Source: Morinoia aosen
Lineage: Eukaryota; Arthropoda; Malacostraca; Amphipoda; Talitridae
Length of the DNA: 64,000 nucleotides
Direction: 5' to 3'
Assembly (NCBI GenBank): GCA_030386875.1
Contig: CM059570.1
Coordinates: 33,905,422-33,969,421, forward strand
Below, one piece after another: positions 47,877 through 58,779 of this stretch. The translations under genes were made by a program, and so were the position numbers. The first letter of the stretch is position 1, and the number at the start of each line of letters is the position of its first letter. The notes below the pieces were generated by a model. It searched no databases. It was not told where the DNA came from and saw only the letters and a program-made list of their open reading frames with translations.

Positions 47877-47880
47877 CTGA

Positions 47881-48856
47881 AACGCTATTTTAAATCTCGA
47901 ATAGTTTTGACAAGAGAGCGCTGCGTGGAACCTCTTCAGTCTGGTAGAGAAGAGTTATTTTTGGGCGCTCTCAGGACGGAGACATGAGGGCCCTTGGTGC
48001 TTCACAATGAATATTTGAACTGCTACACACACTGCTGCCGACAAATCAAAGGAACATTGTAGAGTTTCTTAATTCATTCGAAGGTTTAATATCCAGCTCT
48101 GACCGCCACCTGAAGTTTGGCGCGGAGTGATAACGCCCGAGTTTAATTGCTGGGTGGTTGATGATTAATTCTGCTGTGAGTTTTACAGACATGTAGTCTT
48201 AAAAACTTCGGGAGCAGCTTCTGATATTTTCTCAATTGAAGTTAGAACAATTGTTGCGTATTGATTTATAAAATTGTTTTGTAGAAGATTTGTTTTTTAC
48301 ATATCATACCAAACCAACAACCCTCACGCTTATCGCATTTAAAGCTCTCATACACCTATCCAGGTTCATATTCAGTATATCGCTGCATAATTGTATGTTA
48401 TTTAAAAAAATGGAAGAAAGGGTTAAACTTCAAGTTTATCACCTCACGTCGCATGCAAACTAAATCAACTTATTGCGTTAATTCTTTTGAAGGGATAACA
48501 AAACATTCCGCTAGGAGCCCAATTTGCCCCAACTTCAGGAGCGAATCCATCTTTGTAGCAGGACTTTGCCTGGCGAAATATAAACTTATTACAGTAAATA
48601 CTTTTTAAATTGAAAAACGTACCACTATGTTATTAATAATGAAATCTCTGTATGTGCTTATATTTTTTAAGAATGTTTCTTGCATCAAAACTCGACAAAA
48701 AGAAAGAAAAGAAATAAAATAAATTAAAGCAATTTGTTAGTAGGTAGGTAAGGGTAAGAATTGAGCAACAGTTCTACGAGCGACGATTTCCCTCCCCCAA
48801 TGTTACAAGGACACAGGCACAGCAGAATACTTCATGCACTGTGGCAAGTGCTGACC
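47881..48856. other. Spacer, nothing recognised
   Basis: AT-rich sequence with a short GC-richer patch near 47925-47995. No array or frame of note. Confidence 0.5.
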
Positions 48857-49088
48857 ATATATTTTATTTGTGGAACATTATTTCATGAGTTTAAAATACG
48901 CACTTTTGTGGAAGCAAATTGAAGTAAATATGTTACCCAAGGTTCCATTTCCAAACTGCCCATGCTGCCCATTTGAAATGCTGCCAATCTATTTTATTTG
49001 TGGCACTTTATTTCACGAGTTCAAAATACGGATTTTTTTTAGCAGGCAAATTGATGAAAATATTTTACACAAAATTCCGTTTCCAAAC
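48857..49088. repeat. Two-copy tandem duplication, about 130-bp period
   Basis: ATTTTATTTGTGG at 48861 and 48991 begins two copies that share CA(C/T)GAGTT(C/T)AAAATACG, GCAAATTGA(A/T)G and TTCC(A/G)TTTCCAAAC. The copies have drifted by substitutions and small indels. Confidence 0.88.
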
Positions 49089-49142
49089 GTACTCGTCATG
49101 GTGCTTGCAGAACTAGAACAGTTTAGGAATGTCATATCATAG

Positions 49143-50115
49143 GAATTGTCGAACACGTCGACCGAATGAAAGAAATCAACATGCAGGAATTTTTGCTACT
49201 CCTTATTGACGAAGCTTTTAGTTTTAATTTCTTCTCAAGGGAATGAAAAAATTTCGCTCCTCGTTGGAGCTTTAAAATATTGAAGAATCTTGTCCTTGCG
49301 CTGTAAAAAAAAACTCATTTGTTTGGCTAGACTGCAGGGAACTGAGTGCCTTAGTGAGAAAAATAGTGACTTGCGGGAGATTTCTTCGCTGCATCTAAAA
49401 TTATCTGAAGCACTGAAGTTGAAATTTAGAGAAAGAAAACGTGATGAATGGAAAAAATAGAATTGAATTTACTTGATGGATTGAAATAATATTTAATTCT
49501 CTACTAATTCTTTCCTCGATAAAAAGCGTGAAAATATTTTTTTATATCATGAAAAAGATAATTCCACGTAATTCCCAATGTTGACGAATACAGACTTCAA
49601 TGTCGGTTAATTCCCACCCAAACTGCATGATGAAATAAAAATCTCATTCAAATGTTGTCCATTTTCTCTAAAGCAGAAACTGATGAATGAATCTTGGGCT
49701 GAAAAGTTCGAAAAGTTCAGCATCGTCCGAAAGTTGTGCCAGTATGAGATCCAAGTCGTTTGCAGTCACAAGAAAAGGAGTTCAATTGACTCGTATAAAT
49801 AACAGCCATATCATAGGCCAAGTGTGCAATGCAAAAAGTTATTCGAACAATGTCTACTGAATAATATACAGGAGAGTTAAATTCGTTGAAAATTAATCAC
49901 AGAAAATTCTGCAGAAATACACTACGATTTCTCATTCTAACTCGTTTCAAGGGTTACAGCGGAGGTGGCTAGAGTGGATTACCTCTTACAAAATACAATG
50001 TAATCTTCATTAAGGAAACTTGATTCTCTCGAGCCAATGCTAATTCACGCAAGCCAAAAGCTTTATTGACCTTGGACATTGTCTGTATTAGCTAACACCA
50101 TTTTTTGGTTTGTAA
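49143..50115. other. Spacer, nothing recognised
   Basis: AT-rich sequence without arrays or notable frames. Confidence 0.5.
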
Positions 50116-50139
50116 ATGAAGGAGGGAAGTTTTTATTGT

Positions 50140-50300
50140 TTTGAACCGGGGAGGCCTCGGCCACTTGACGAGAGCCGGCTCTGCTCATTATCTCCGAGCC
50201 GCAAGCGTCCGCACGGCTGCTGCCGTCGCTCCAACTCCGCCGGCAGGGCCAGGGTTTGTGACTCTACAGTCGCTTCAGCGGTAACGGTGGACGCGTAAGT
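50140..50300 (+). promoter_or_regulatory. GC/CpG-rich block with 60-codon ATG frame
   Basis: The segment is GC-rich (GGGGAGGCCTCGGCCACTTG and CCGCACGGCTGCTGCCGTCG). A plus-strand ATG frame (50116-50298) covers it and reads an arginine/serine/cysteine-rich peptide (MKEGSFYCFEPGRPRPLDES...). High GC alone would keep such a frame open. It may be a first exon, promoter or conserved element, and it lies about 470 bases upstream of the secreted-peptide-like frame at 50817. Confidence 0.25.
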
Positions 50301-50816
50301 TCTCCAGCCGATTTAGCTACGCTGCTAGGCTAGCTACGCGCTTTTTTTGAGGAGAAATTCACATGGATGAGTTTTTTAGAATTAAATGTTACCCGTAAGT
50401 AAATTGTGCTTGAAAAATGCTTGAACTTGAGGATTTTGAATAGATTAAATAGTACGATACGTAGCTAAATTGAAAACCTTGCGCTGCCAGCATTACCGCT
50501 TTTACTGCATGAATTGCTTGAAAATTCGACCCCCTCAAGGGATGAGCGCGAGCTGCTATGCCTAAAGAACTTCCTTCCCTAAGTTCGACTTCCATCGTAG
50601 CGCTAATGATATGCCGAGTGCATCCTGAAACGCAGAGAGTAAGAATCTGAATTCTCTAGTGGTCTTTTATTAGGGTTGGTGAAAGGGCCAATAAAGCAGA
50701 ATTGTTTCTTAATTCTAATGCTGAGCAGAATTGAACTCCCTCAAAAGCTTTCTTCTTTTCATTAGAGTCGTTAGAATCATGGAAGATTGAACGTGAATTG
50801 TGATGTTGACCATCTT

Positions 50817-51074
50817 ATGATGATGATTGCAGATAAACTTTCGATGGTTTTTCTACTATTAGTTTGTGTTAATTTCATAACCAGCAAAACTTCGGTACCA
50901 ATTGTCGGTAAAAAAGATCGGAAAACACACGCTCGCGAGGTTATAGACGTACACGCACTTGTATTTTTTTCGGTGTTGCAGCAGCGCTGTAGAGGCAACG
51001 AGGCACCAGAAAATAATAAAATTCAAGAATTTTACGACACGCTGTCAGAAAGTAACACTCTTGTGATAACATAA
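50817..51074 (+). CDS. Candidate small secreted-peptide precursor, 85 residues
   Basis: The frame starts at ATG 50817 (MMMIADKLSM) or at internal Met10. It shows a strong signal-peptide-like core, MVFLLLVCVNFITS, with likely cleavage after about residue 22-23. Directly after comes KTSVPIVGKK: glycine followed by two lysines, the classical amidation-plus-dibasic processing site of neuropeptide precursors. The rest (to TAA at 51072) is charged, with one cysteine (QQRCRG). A pyrimidine-rich acceptor (TCTTCTTTTCATTAG) ends at 50765 and a second possible one (GATTGCAG) at 50832, so the reading may be part of a spliced gene. I recognise no known peptide family. The signal-like core and GKK are direct observations; hormone function is inference. 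Confidence 0.35.
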   Translation: MMMIADKLSMVFLLLVCVNFITSKTSVPIVGKKDRKTHAREVIDVHALVFFSVLQQRCRGNEAPENNKIQEFYDTLSESNTLVIT

Positions 51075-51329
51075 TCAGAAAACGAGGTAAAAACAAGCGG
51101 ACTTGCTGGGAATTGCGCCGTAATATCTTGTTCGGTGGGAGGGCAATGCTGGCTTAGTAATGAGAGACGCGAAAATAAGAAAAAAAACTGCGTTGTTGAC
51201 TCGCCATGGTCACTTTATGACGAGACAAAGCAAGAACGAGCGACGGGGGAGCAGCAAGAGGGGTCGTCGTTAGAGGGCTGAGCGATTACTGGGTAACGAA
51301 ACCCATCTGTAGAGACGTTGTCTTCAGTT

Positions 51330-51482
51330 GGAATGTGTGGGAATGTGGTAAATGAGGTAATAAAAATAACGAGATTACAGTAAAAACGTGAAAATGATGA
51401 AAAAACGTGACAACATTGTAAAAACGTGACAAAAAGAACCTGACAATTGAATGTGTTGAATGAGGCAATAAAAATAACGTGT
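51330..51482. repeat. Degenerate repeat with AATGAGG(T/C)AATAAAAATAACG
   Basis: The phrase occurs twice, about 110 bases apart, with three to four intervening AAAAACGTGA words. It looks like a decayed nested tandem duplication. Confidence 0.8.
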
Positions 51483-51719
51483 CATTTTTATTGTTCAGAA
51501 GAAACTTAACGAGTAGAAAAATGCATCTAGACGGTTATAATCTAGTATAGCTTGGAAATTTGGGTTGGAAAAGGGCCGATGAGACAACTAAGAGCATCTC
51601 AATTTAATCATGGCAGAGACGAAGTCGAGATGATATAGCATCATTGAAGTATTGAGCGGTCTCTCAACGTAATATTGGATAGAAGGCGGTACTACATAAC
51701 ATATACGAGGTCTGAAAAA

Positions 51720-52058
51720 GCATCACAATCTGAACTCCAGTGTAACGTAGATAGGATACAACAGTAATGAGTTATGGAAGGGCATCACAACACAACGCTG
51801 GGTATAACGTAGATAGGATACAGCAACAATGAGGCATGGAAGAGCATCACACCATAACATGGGGTAAAACCAACAGCATCGATGAGGTTGGGCACAACAC
51901 ACTGCATCGATGGGGTTGGGCACAACACACAGCATCGATGGGGTTGGGCACAACACACAGCATCGATGGGGTTGGGCACAACACACAGCATCGATGGGGC
52001 TGGGCACAACACACAGCATCGATGAGGTATACCAAAGCATCACAACATGACGTTGGGG
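51720..52058. repeat. Composite minisatellite, 28-bp core flanked by about 66-bp units
   Basis: The inner part (about 51872-52025) repeats a 28-base unit with GCATCGATGGGGTTGGGCAC five to six times. The outer part (51720-51870) repeats a longer unit with TAACGTAGATAGGATACA and GGCATCACAACA two to three times. The tail at 52020-52058 returns to the GCATCACAACATGACG form. The 28-base core probably arose by internal amplification within the longer unit. Every core unit carries the palindrome ATCGAT. Open frames on both strands are repeat artefacts. Confidence 0.93.
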
Positions 52059-52059
52059 T

Positions 52060-55000
52060 GTAAAATGAGGCTGACGGAAACAAGCAAAGAGCGACGTTGC
52101 GCACTGAGTGGTGTTAATGAAAGCCTGCGGAGCTGCGGCACGCTCTGCCACACGACTGTGTTTTACACAAGCTTGGTGCGAACAAACAACCCACAGTTCA
52201 TTGGAATGCTGTACCCGCTTGCATGACTCTTCCTTACATTTTGTCTAATTTCTTCAGCCGCTTGGGGTGTTTGAGCGAGGGATGAACAAATAGAAATAAC
52301 ATTGAAATGAAGATGCTAAAAATTAAACCGGAAAATGTTGGTGGTAACCTTAGATACGGAAAGGAAAAAATTTTGAAGGATTTGGCACGCTTGTATTTGT
52401 AACGTTGGTTCAGGGATAGAAAAGAGAACTTGCTTTTTGTATGTTAGTTGAGTTAAATTATAAATAGACATACGGTATTTGTGCAAATTAAAAATTAATT
52501 TAAAAGTACAATTAATAAGCAGAGACCGTCATGCAGTAAACTCTAATTTCATTGCCTACACAATCTGATCTATTTACATGCAGTCACACACATCATTGAT
52601 GACGTAGCAAATGGTTCCAAGATTCTCAAGAAGAGTTTTGACACTTCATTTTCAATTAATAATTAAAGAAACAGTGGGAAACTAAAATATTTTTAGGACA
52701 CGTTTTTCAAACTATATTATATAAACGTTATTTTCAAATGTTGTGTTATATTCAAATCATAATTCAATAACTTAGAGCATTGCACTAAGCACAAGCTTTG
52801 AAAATGCGTGCATTTTCAAGAACAGATGGCTTAAATTTCTGTGCCATAAAGTAACAGGTGGCACAACTCATATGCTTCGAATATGAAACTGTTAAGTTGT
52901 GCAAGTGGAAAAAAAAATTCCAGGGGATTTAGCAAGTTTGTCTACATTTAAAGTTAAATGGTAAATGAGTTTTGGTATTCGTTTGTGGTATGGTATCAAT
53001 ACGTAGATGAATAATTTGTTTTGCGAAGGTTCTTAATGAGGTTACTTGCTGCCAAACATCCAACAGCGGTGAAGAGTCTTATAGCTTTCAGAAACTCATC
53101 ACGGGAGTGAGGGAGTTACTTTGAAAGGGAAGTTAGTTACTTTTTTGTGATGGAGTTGGTGACGGCCGTCTGTGGGTGCATATAGAGGAACCTCTTTTGT
53201 GTGCCACCACAATACCGTGAATGGGGCAGCAGTGGAGGTAGCGGTGCACCCACCACATAACGGAGCGCAGAAATTAGCGTGAAAGAAGCTCACGACAGAT
53301 GAATCCAACTGAACACAAAAAGAATGTGTGCTCTATGGGCCATAAAATTGGCGAACAACGCTAATGAAAGTTTGGTCTGGGCGGTGCAATTTATGATCAT
53401 GAGGTTGGGAGGGCAGTGGCAGGTATGTTGTTGTGTGGCAGCTCCTTTGTGTCGAGACAAATGTAATCAGGTACAGGGAACTGGACTCTAGATTACTGTG
53501 TGCACGTGATCTTAGTAAATTAGAGCACACGGTGCATACGTTACAAACTTTTAATTGAAAAAATACCTTATTTTGTTTTCAATACTTTCTTTCAATTGTA
53601 CAAAGTTAGAGTCATAGAAAAATTGCTGTCTACGCTTGAAGTGTTGTTGCTGGGCTTCACTTACGATGTAACAAATGAAATTATTTGAGCAATTCTTCAG
53701 TAGTAGCGTTAAAGATTAAATAATTATTGACTTTAATATTACAGCTATTATATTAAAAAATGGTTTATTTCTTCTAATAAAAAATTCAGATGGAATTAAT
53801 AATTGGGCCATAGCAGCAAGAACTCATTTATTCAAAATGTGACAAACTCCCAAAGATGATCAAAATATTTTAGTAATTTCAGATAAATTAAAATGTGGGC
53901 TACTTCGCTTCAAAGGAATTTGACACCATTAATTCACTATGTAAAAAAGCCAAGAGAAAACTAAAGGAGTTTTTTATTCGATTTGTACGAGTCACACTCA
54001 CCTACATTTTTTGCTTAATGTTCACCTTTCCCTGCGATGCTCTAAGTGGTTCAACAAAAAAAGAGTAATTAGCTCAATCTGAATTTTTTTACCGATAGAA
54101 ATTACCCTGAAAATACATAGTGTTTCATATAACCTTCCGTTTGCGTTTAGGGCAGTCATAAATCATCTCTTTGGCAGCAAGTAATACATACTATTTTTAC
54201 CAGAATTGAGAGGTCCTATAAGCAATCTTAAATATTCAAAAAAATATGTTAACGAGTCTTTAAGAAGACAAATAATTATTACCAGCTTAAAAAAGTATAA
54301 ACCTGTAAGGAATTCATTTAACCATCGTTAAAGAAATGTTAAATCACACTGCACACTCATGCAGCTGTAATTATTATGCTCGAGAGAGAAAGCATGAAAA
54401 ATTTCTAAAGGATGAACAAACCGTAGAATGAAACTCAGTGTTCGTTTGAAATGCCCTTCTGTAAACAAAGCGATAATTCTCTATTGAAGTCACTTAAATT
54501 TCGTTTTGATAGGTCGTGACGAAGTCCGGCCCCTCACAAAAGGGTTTGATGCACGAAGAGATATGCATTATACTTGTCAAGTTATTGATTTCTTTTAAAA
54601 CTTTTACGCACATAGGTGCAATCTTGTCTGCCATCTCGCCCCTGTTGTGGAACAGGCTCTACGTTTTCTGATCACTGTTAAATAGAAGATTAATTAAAAG
54701 AGCGCTGTGAAGATTGACGTTAAAAAATGCCACGATCAAAACATCTTTCGACGATCTTTTCTTTTTCAAATTATTCTCTGCATGAGTTAAATTATAATTT
54801 TTACTGCGAAGGCTAGCACATTTCTAAGATGTTCTATAAGAACAACTGCGTTCAGCAATTTTAAAAGATTTGTTTTCCTCAATCGTAAAACAGGACTCAA
54901 GAATACACTTGGAATCGACCAGTCAATTATATTAGCAGTATGGGCCAAGTCTGCGAGGCATCAATGATTCTAACTGCTAATTGCTATAACGTGATGTAAG

Positions 55001-56480
55001 TTTGAACAACAAATGGTTATAAAAGTATGATTTATGAACGGTGAGGATTACTTGCCAATAAAATAAAAAGCAAATTAATGATTTTCGAAAAATAACATGC
55101 ACATAGGATGGATTTTTTCAAGCACAACAGAGAATGAAAAGCGATACTCGGTCGTCGGATCTGCAAACTCGTATGATTCACTAGTGAAATTAAGTAACTA
55201 AATTAAGTAAATTAGTTAGAAAATTTAAAATTAAATTTTCATCAACTTTCATTATAAAGATGACATGCACAATTGAAATGAGTACCTCAAGTTCTTCACA
55301 ACTTTCCTCCTTTTGAGCGTAAAACATACTGATAGGACATCTAACTTCGATATGTGGTCAATGATAAATGATTCCTTAACACTGTAGCTCTTGCTATTTA
55401 CATTAGAATAAATTTTCAGAAATATCGCCCACGTAAGTTCACCTTGATGTGTTGACAAAGGATGGGACTTCTAATTCTCAAATAATTCCAATCCGTTACA
55501 TGCGCTGAAAAATTCTTCGCAGTGGGACTTCTAAGTTGTAAGTTGCTTGCCCACACCCTTTGTTCAGTTCGATGCGGGGCTGTAATCCATCATAACATAT
55601 TTGATTCCTTTTACTGAGCCCATGACCGAAGTGACAGAGATGCATCCACAAAACTTGTTTTGGTGCCAGCGTTGCACCTCCTGAATTCTTGAAGCTTACC
55701 ACAAAAGACGGCTTTTTGGTAGCATGAAGGTATTGGTGGTCTACTTGTTGTTCGGGAATTGTGTGGTGGCGTGTTCCTTGATGGGCGAACGAGGAGAAGC
55801 AGAGCTGTCAAAAGTATGCCAAATAATTGCTTTCACTTTTGGGTAAGTGAGCTATGTATGTAACTCGTTAAAACTAATGAATTTTACACACTAATGAAAA
55901 CTAATGAACTTTTAGACACTCGATGTTGGTTACATATTCTGACGAATAAGAAACTCAATTAGACTAGTCCTCACGCTGAAATGAAAATGGTTTTTATCAT
56001 CTACCATAACATGCGTCACCGTTGTAGAGTACATTTCCATCACACCAGCATTGGAGAGCTATTTCAATAGAATACTCACAGCATATTGGAGCGGGAGTTA
56101 ACTGAAAGTGATTTTTGCACCGAATTTACACCTTCTAAATATCTCAATTTATAAAACATTTTTAATTTCAATATTGAAATATCAAGAACCTAGAATATTA
56201 CAATTAAGAACGTAAATCTTAACATTGATATAAACAAAGGATAACTTTTTTCCATACGGCGAAAATGAATTTTGGCTCCTTGTTAATTATTCTGAATTAA
56301 ATTACCCTATCAATCACTTGTCTCGGTAGTTATGAGTCATTAATCATATTTTACATGTTTTTCAAGATAACTGTTCACTCATTACACTAATTTTCTGCAA
56401 ATCTTGATACATGATTTGCAAGTGAAAAGGAGCAGCAGCCAGGCCGGCACTGAAGGGAGTTCGCTCATGTGGGGTTGTTA
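52060..56480. other. Long AT-rich spacer, no supported gene
   Basis: A moderately GC-richer patch at 53100-53480 holds unassigned minus-strand frames (53099-53308, TTG start; 53333-53530). No transposon motif or array was recognised in the rest. Confidence 0.5.
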
Positions 56481-56485
56481 AATCT

Positions 56486-56775
56486 TGCATGGAATCTTGC
56501 TACTACTGTGTGTAGCCTGGAATCTTACGACCGCTGTTTGGAGCCTGTAATCTTGTGCCAGCCGTTTGGAGCCTGGAACCTTGCGACCGCTGTTTGGAGC
56601 CTGGAACCTTGCGATCGCTGATTGGAGCCTGGAATCTTACTACTGCTGTTTGGAGCCTGGAATCTTACTACTGCTGTTTGGAGCCTGGAATCTTATTACT
56701 GCTGTTTGGAGCCTGGAATCTTACTACTGCTGTGTGTAGCCTGGAATATTGCAACCACTGTTTAAAGCTTGGAAT
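56486..56775. repeat. Minisatellite, 28-bp unit, about 10 copies
   Basis: GGAGCCTGGAATCTTACTAC then TGCTGTTT is the unit, with exact 28-base spacing (for example 56652 to 56680). Copies near the edges differ (GTGTGTAGCC, CTTGCGACCG). A 91-codon frame through it is a repeat by-product. Confidence 0.95.
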
Positions 56776-57205
56776 GGAAGAGAGAAAAATAGGCCAGCCC
56801 AGTGTACGAGAGTCAAACTTTTCATGTTAAACACAATTAATATTTTCAGATGGTTTTGAAGAATTCAAGTCACTATTTCAATTGGCAATGATAGATTTGG
56901 CTTGAATTTCTACTTCACATGTAGTTCATAGTTAATTCATTGTCTATGTTAATTGCAGCTACTATTTAGCTTTCATTTAAAGTTAAAGTATATGCTTGCA
57001 CTTGCCAAAATTTTTCCCTGTATACTAAAACTCGGAAGGGAATAATTTTATTCAGATGCTATTTTAGGGACAGTACTGCATAGTTCATAAATGCTGTACT
57101 GCGAAAAGAAATAATCTATAAACTTCGATTCCTCGAAATGAAGTTTAACATTGTCATCATGGCTTAATAATAATACTCAGTGCAATCCTGAAAAACTAAT
57201 GATTA

Positions 57206-57454
57206 CTATTCATCTCTGATAACTAGTTGCTGTTCATGCCAAGAAACTAGCTTAGCATTATCCATTGCGATTGTTGGCATTATTTCCTTGAAATTCACAT
57301 GTAGCGAGCCGCACGGTTCACATTCAGAATAGCACCAGCGTAGCCAACCCAACTGTGGAAATATCCCATATTTTTCCAATAACCTTTTGGCGATATTTGG
57401 TTTCCTGAACTTGAATATCTTGCCAGAATAAGGAAGTTGATGCATGGAATACAT
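57206..57454 (-). CDS. ATG-started 82-codon frame, hypothetical
   Basis: A complete minus-strand frame from ATG 57454 to TAG. The peptide has a basic first third (KIFKFRKPNIAKRLLEKYG), then an aromatic/cysteine segment (GWLRWCYSECEPCG), and ends VSWHEQQLVIRDE. Its codon content looks more protein-like than most frames here, but I recognise no family and see no splice or promoter support. Length is within chance expectation. Confidence 0.2.
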   Translation of the reverse strand: MYSMHQLPYSGKIFKFRKPNIAKRLLEKYGIFPQLGWLRWCYSECEPCGSLHVNFKEIMPTIAMDNAKLVSWHEQQLVIRDE

Positions 57455-57893
57455 GACTCAGAAGTTACATTCAATGCAATTATAAAGAAACTTGGAGTTC
57501 TTGACAGATATTTTCTAGGTCTGTTTTTGTGAAGACTGATGTTTCACTCTAGTGGAAAATGGCTTTGTTAAGGGTACGTATTGCAAATAGTTTTTAGTTC
57601 AATATTGTCTGTGATAAATACTTATCAATGCATTAATCGTTCCCAATTTAATGGTCTTCAATGTCCACCAAATTTTTTTATCATAAAAGTAGCGGGCAGT
57701 AACTTACTGAAAATTATTTTTATTCATGCGCGATTAAAAAATAACTTATGAATGATAACAACTTAACTTAAATTTACCTCAAAGAACAACGTTAATTTCT
57801 CTCCTCATTGGTTCGAAAATGAACGTTAGAATCACAGCAGCGAAAATTTTCCAACCCCACTAAATTTTGGAAAGTTTATTTTGAAAGTTGCAG

Positions 57894-58109
57894 AGCGGAC
57901 AAGAAATTCGGTGAAGGCATTGTTCGAGGCAGGTATTGTGCGCGGCACCACGCGCCAACCTCCAGTGTTTCCATGGCCTCTTTATTCCCATAGAGTTTTG
58001 TATGGAGTGAACTGGTCCGTATTTACTCAGGCCTTGTGTTGGACCGTCCTCCGGCCCGGCGAGGTCTCATCCATCAGCCGCCTGACGTCTAGGGCCCGCA
58101 CGCCTACAG
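57894..58109 (+). CDS. Candidate GC-rich exon of unknown function
   Basis: A frame open from 57881 to 58291 covers a locally GC-rich segment. It could be bounded by an acceptor (GTTGCAG before 57894) and a donor (CCTACAG|GTACCG after 58109). The peptide includes RTRNSVKALFEAG and PPVFPWPLYSHRVLYGVNW; no family is recognised. The downstream part of the frame runs into the 34-bp repeat array and is not coding evidence. GC richness lowers the stop frequency, so support is modest. Confidence 0.25.
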
Positions 58110-58129
58110 GTACCGCTCCGTCTCGCGTT

Positions 58130-58620
58130 GTCGTCCTTTCTGCAGGTCTCCAGCGCACGTCTCTAATTCGTGTTGCTACTGACTTGAGCTTTCTAACCAG
58201 TATTACAGATTTTAGATTTATGCTGCTTTATGCAGGTCTCCAGCTCACGTCTCTAATGATTCGTAGCTACAGACTTAAGGTTTCTAACTAGTATTACAGA
58301 TTTGAGATTTCTACTCGTTTATGTAGGTTACTAGCTTCAGGTTTCAATTTGTTCATGTAGTTACAGACTTTAGGTTAACAACCAGTATTACAGATTTAAA
58401 ATTTATACTCGCTTATGTAGATTACAGGCCTTAGATTTTGAATAGTTCATGTAGGTTACAGGCTTAAAATTTCTAAGGATTCATGTAGGTTACGGGCTTA
58501 GATTTCTAATGGTATATGTAGGTTACGGGCATAAAATTTGTAATGATTCATGTTAGTGACGGGCTTAAGATCACCAATGGTTCATGCAGGTTGCTTACCT
58601 TAGGTCTAGAAAATTTTCTT
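58130..58620. repeat. Degenerate tandem repeat, about 34-bp unit
   Basis: CATGTAGGTTAC(A/G)GGCTTA followed by AATTTCTAA recurs with a spacing near 34 bases in 58320-58600. An earlier, longer form with TGCAGGTCTCCAGC(G/T)CACG and CAGTATTACAGATTT spans 58140-58320. The copies are diverged and of unequal length. Confidence 0.88.
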
Positions 58621-58779
58621 CAAGCATCAGATTCAAAAGCTGAAATGGTTCTTGCATCTTTCGGGAATGGAAACTCTCTTGCGTGCAGTTTGCTCACTAA
58701 CCTCATGGCAGATATAGTTCATACATCTGGAAGGTTCTCGAAAACTGAATTTTCAGATTTTTTACCCTGGAGATAGTTA

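Noticed and set aside
47065..47880. 271-codon frame over the 26-bp array
   Set aside because: It starts at TTG, and the peptide simply cycles the three frames of a stop-free 26-base unit.
51723..52151. 142-codon minus-strand frame rich in cysteine and proline
   Set aside because: Produced by the 28-bp repeat; three overlapping frames are open in the same place.
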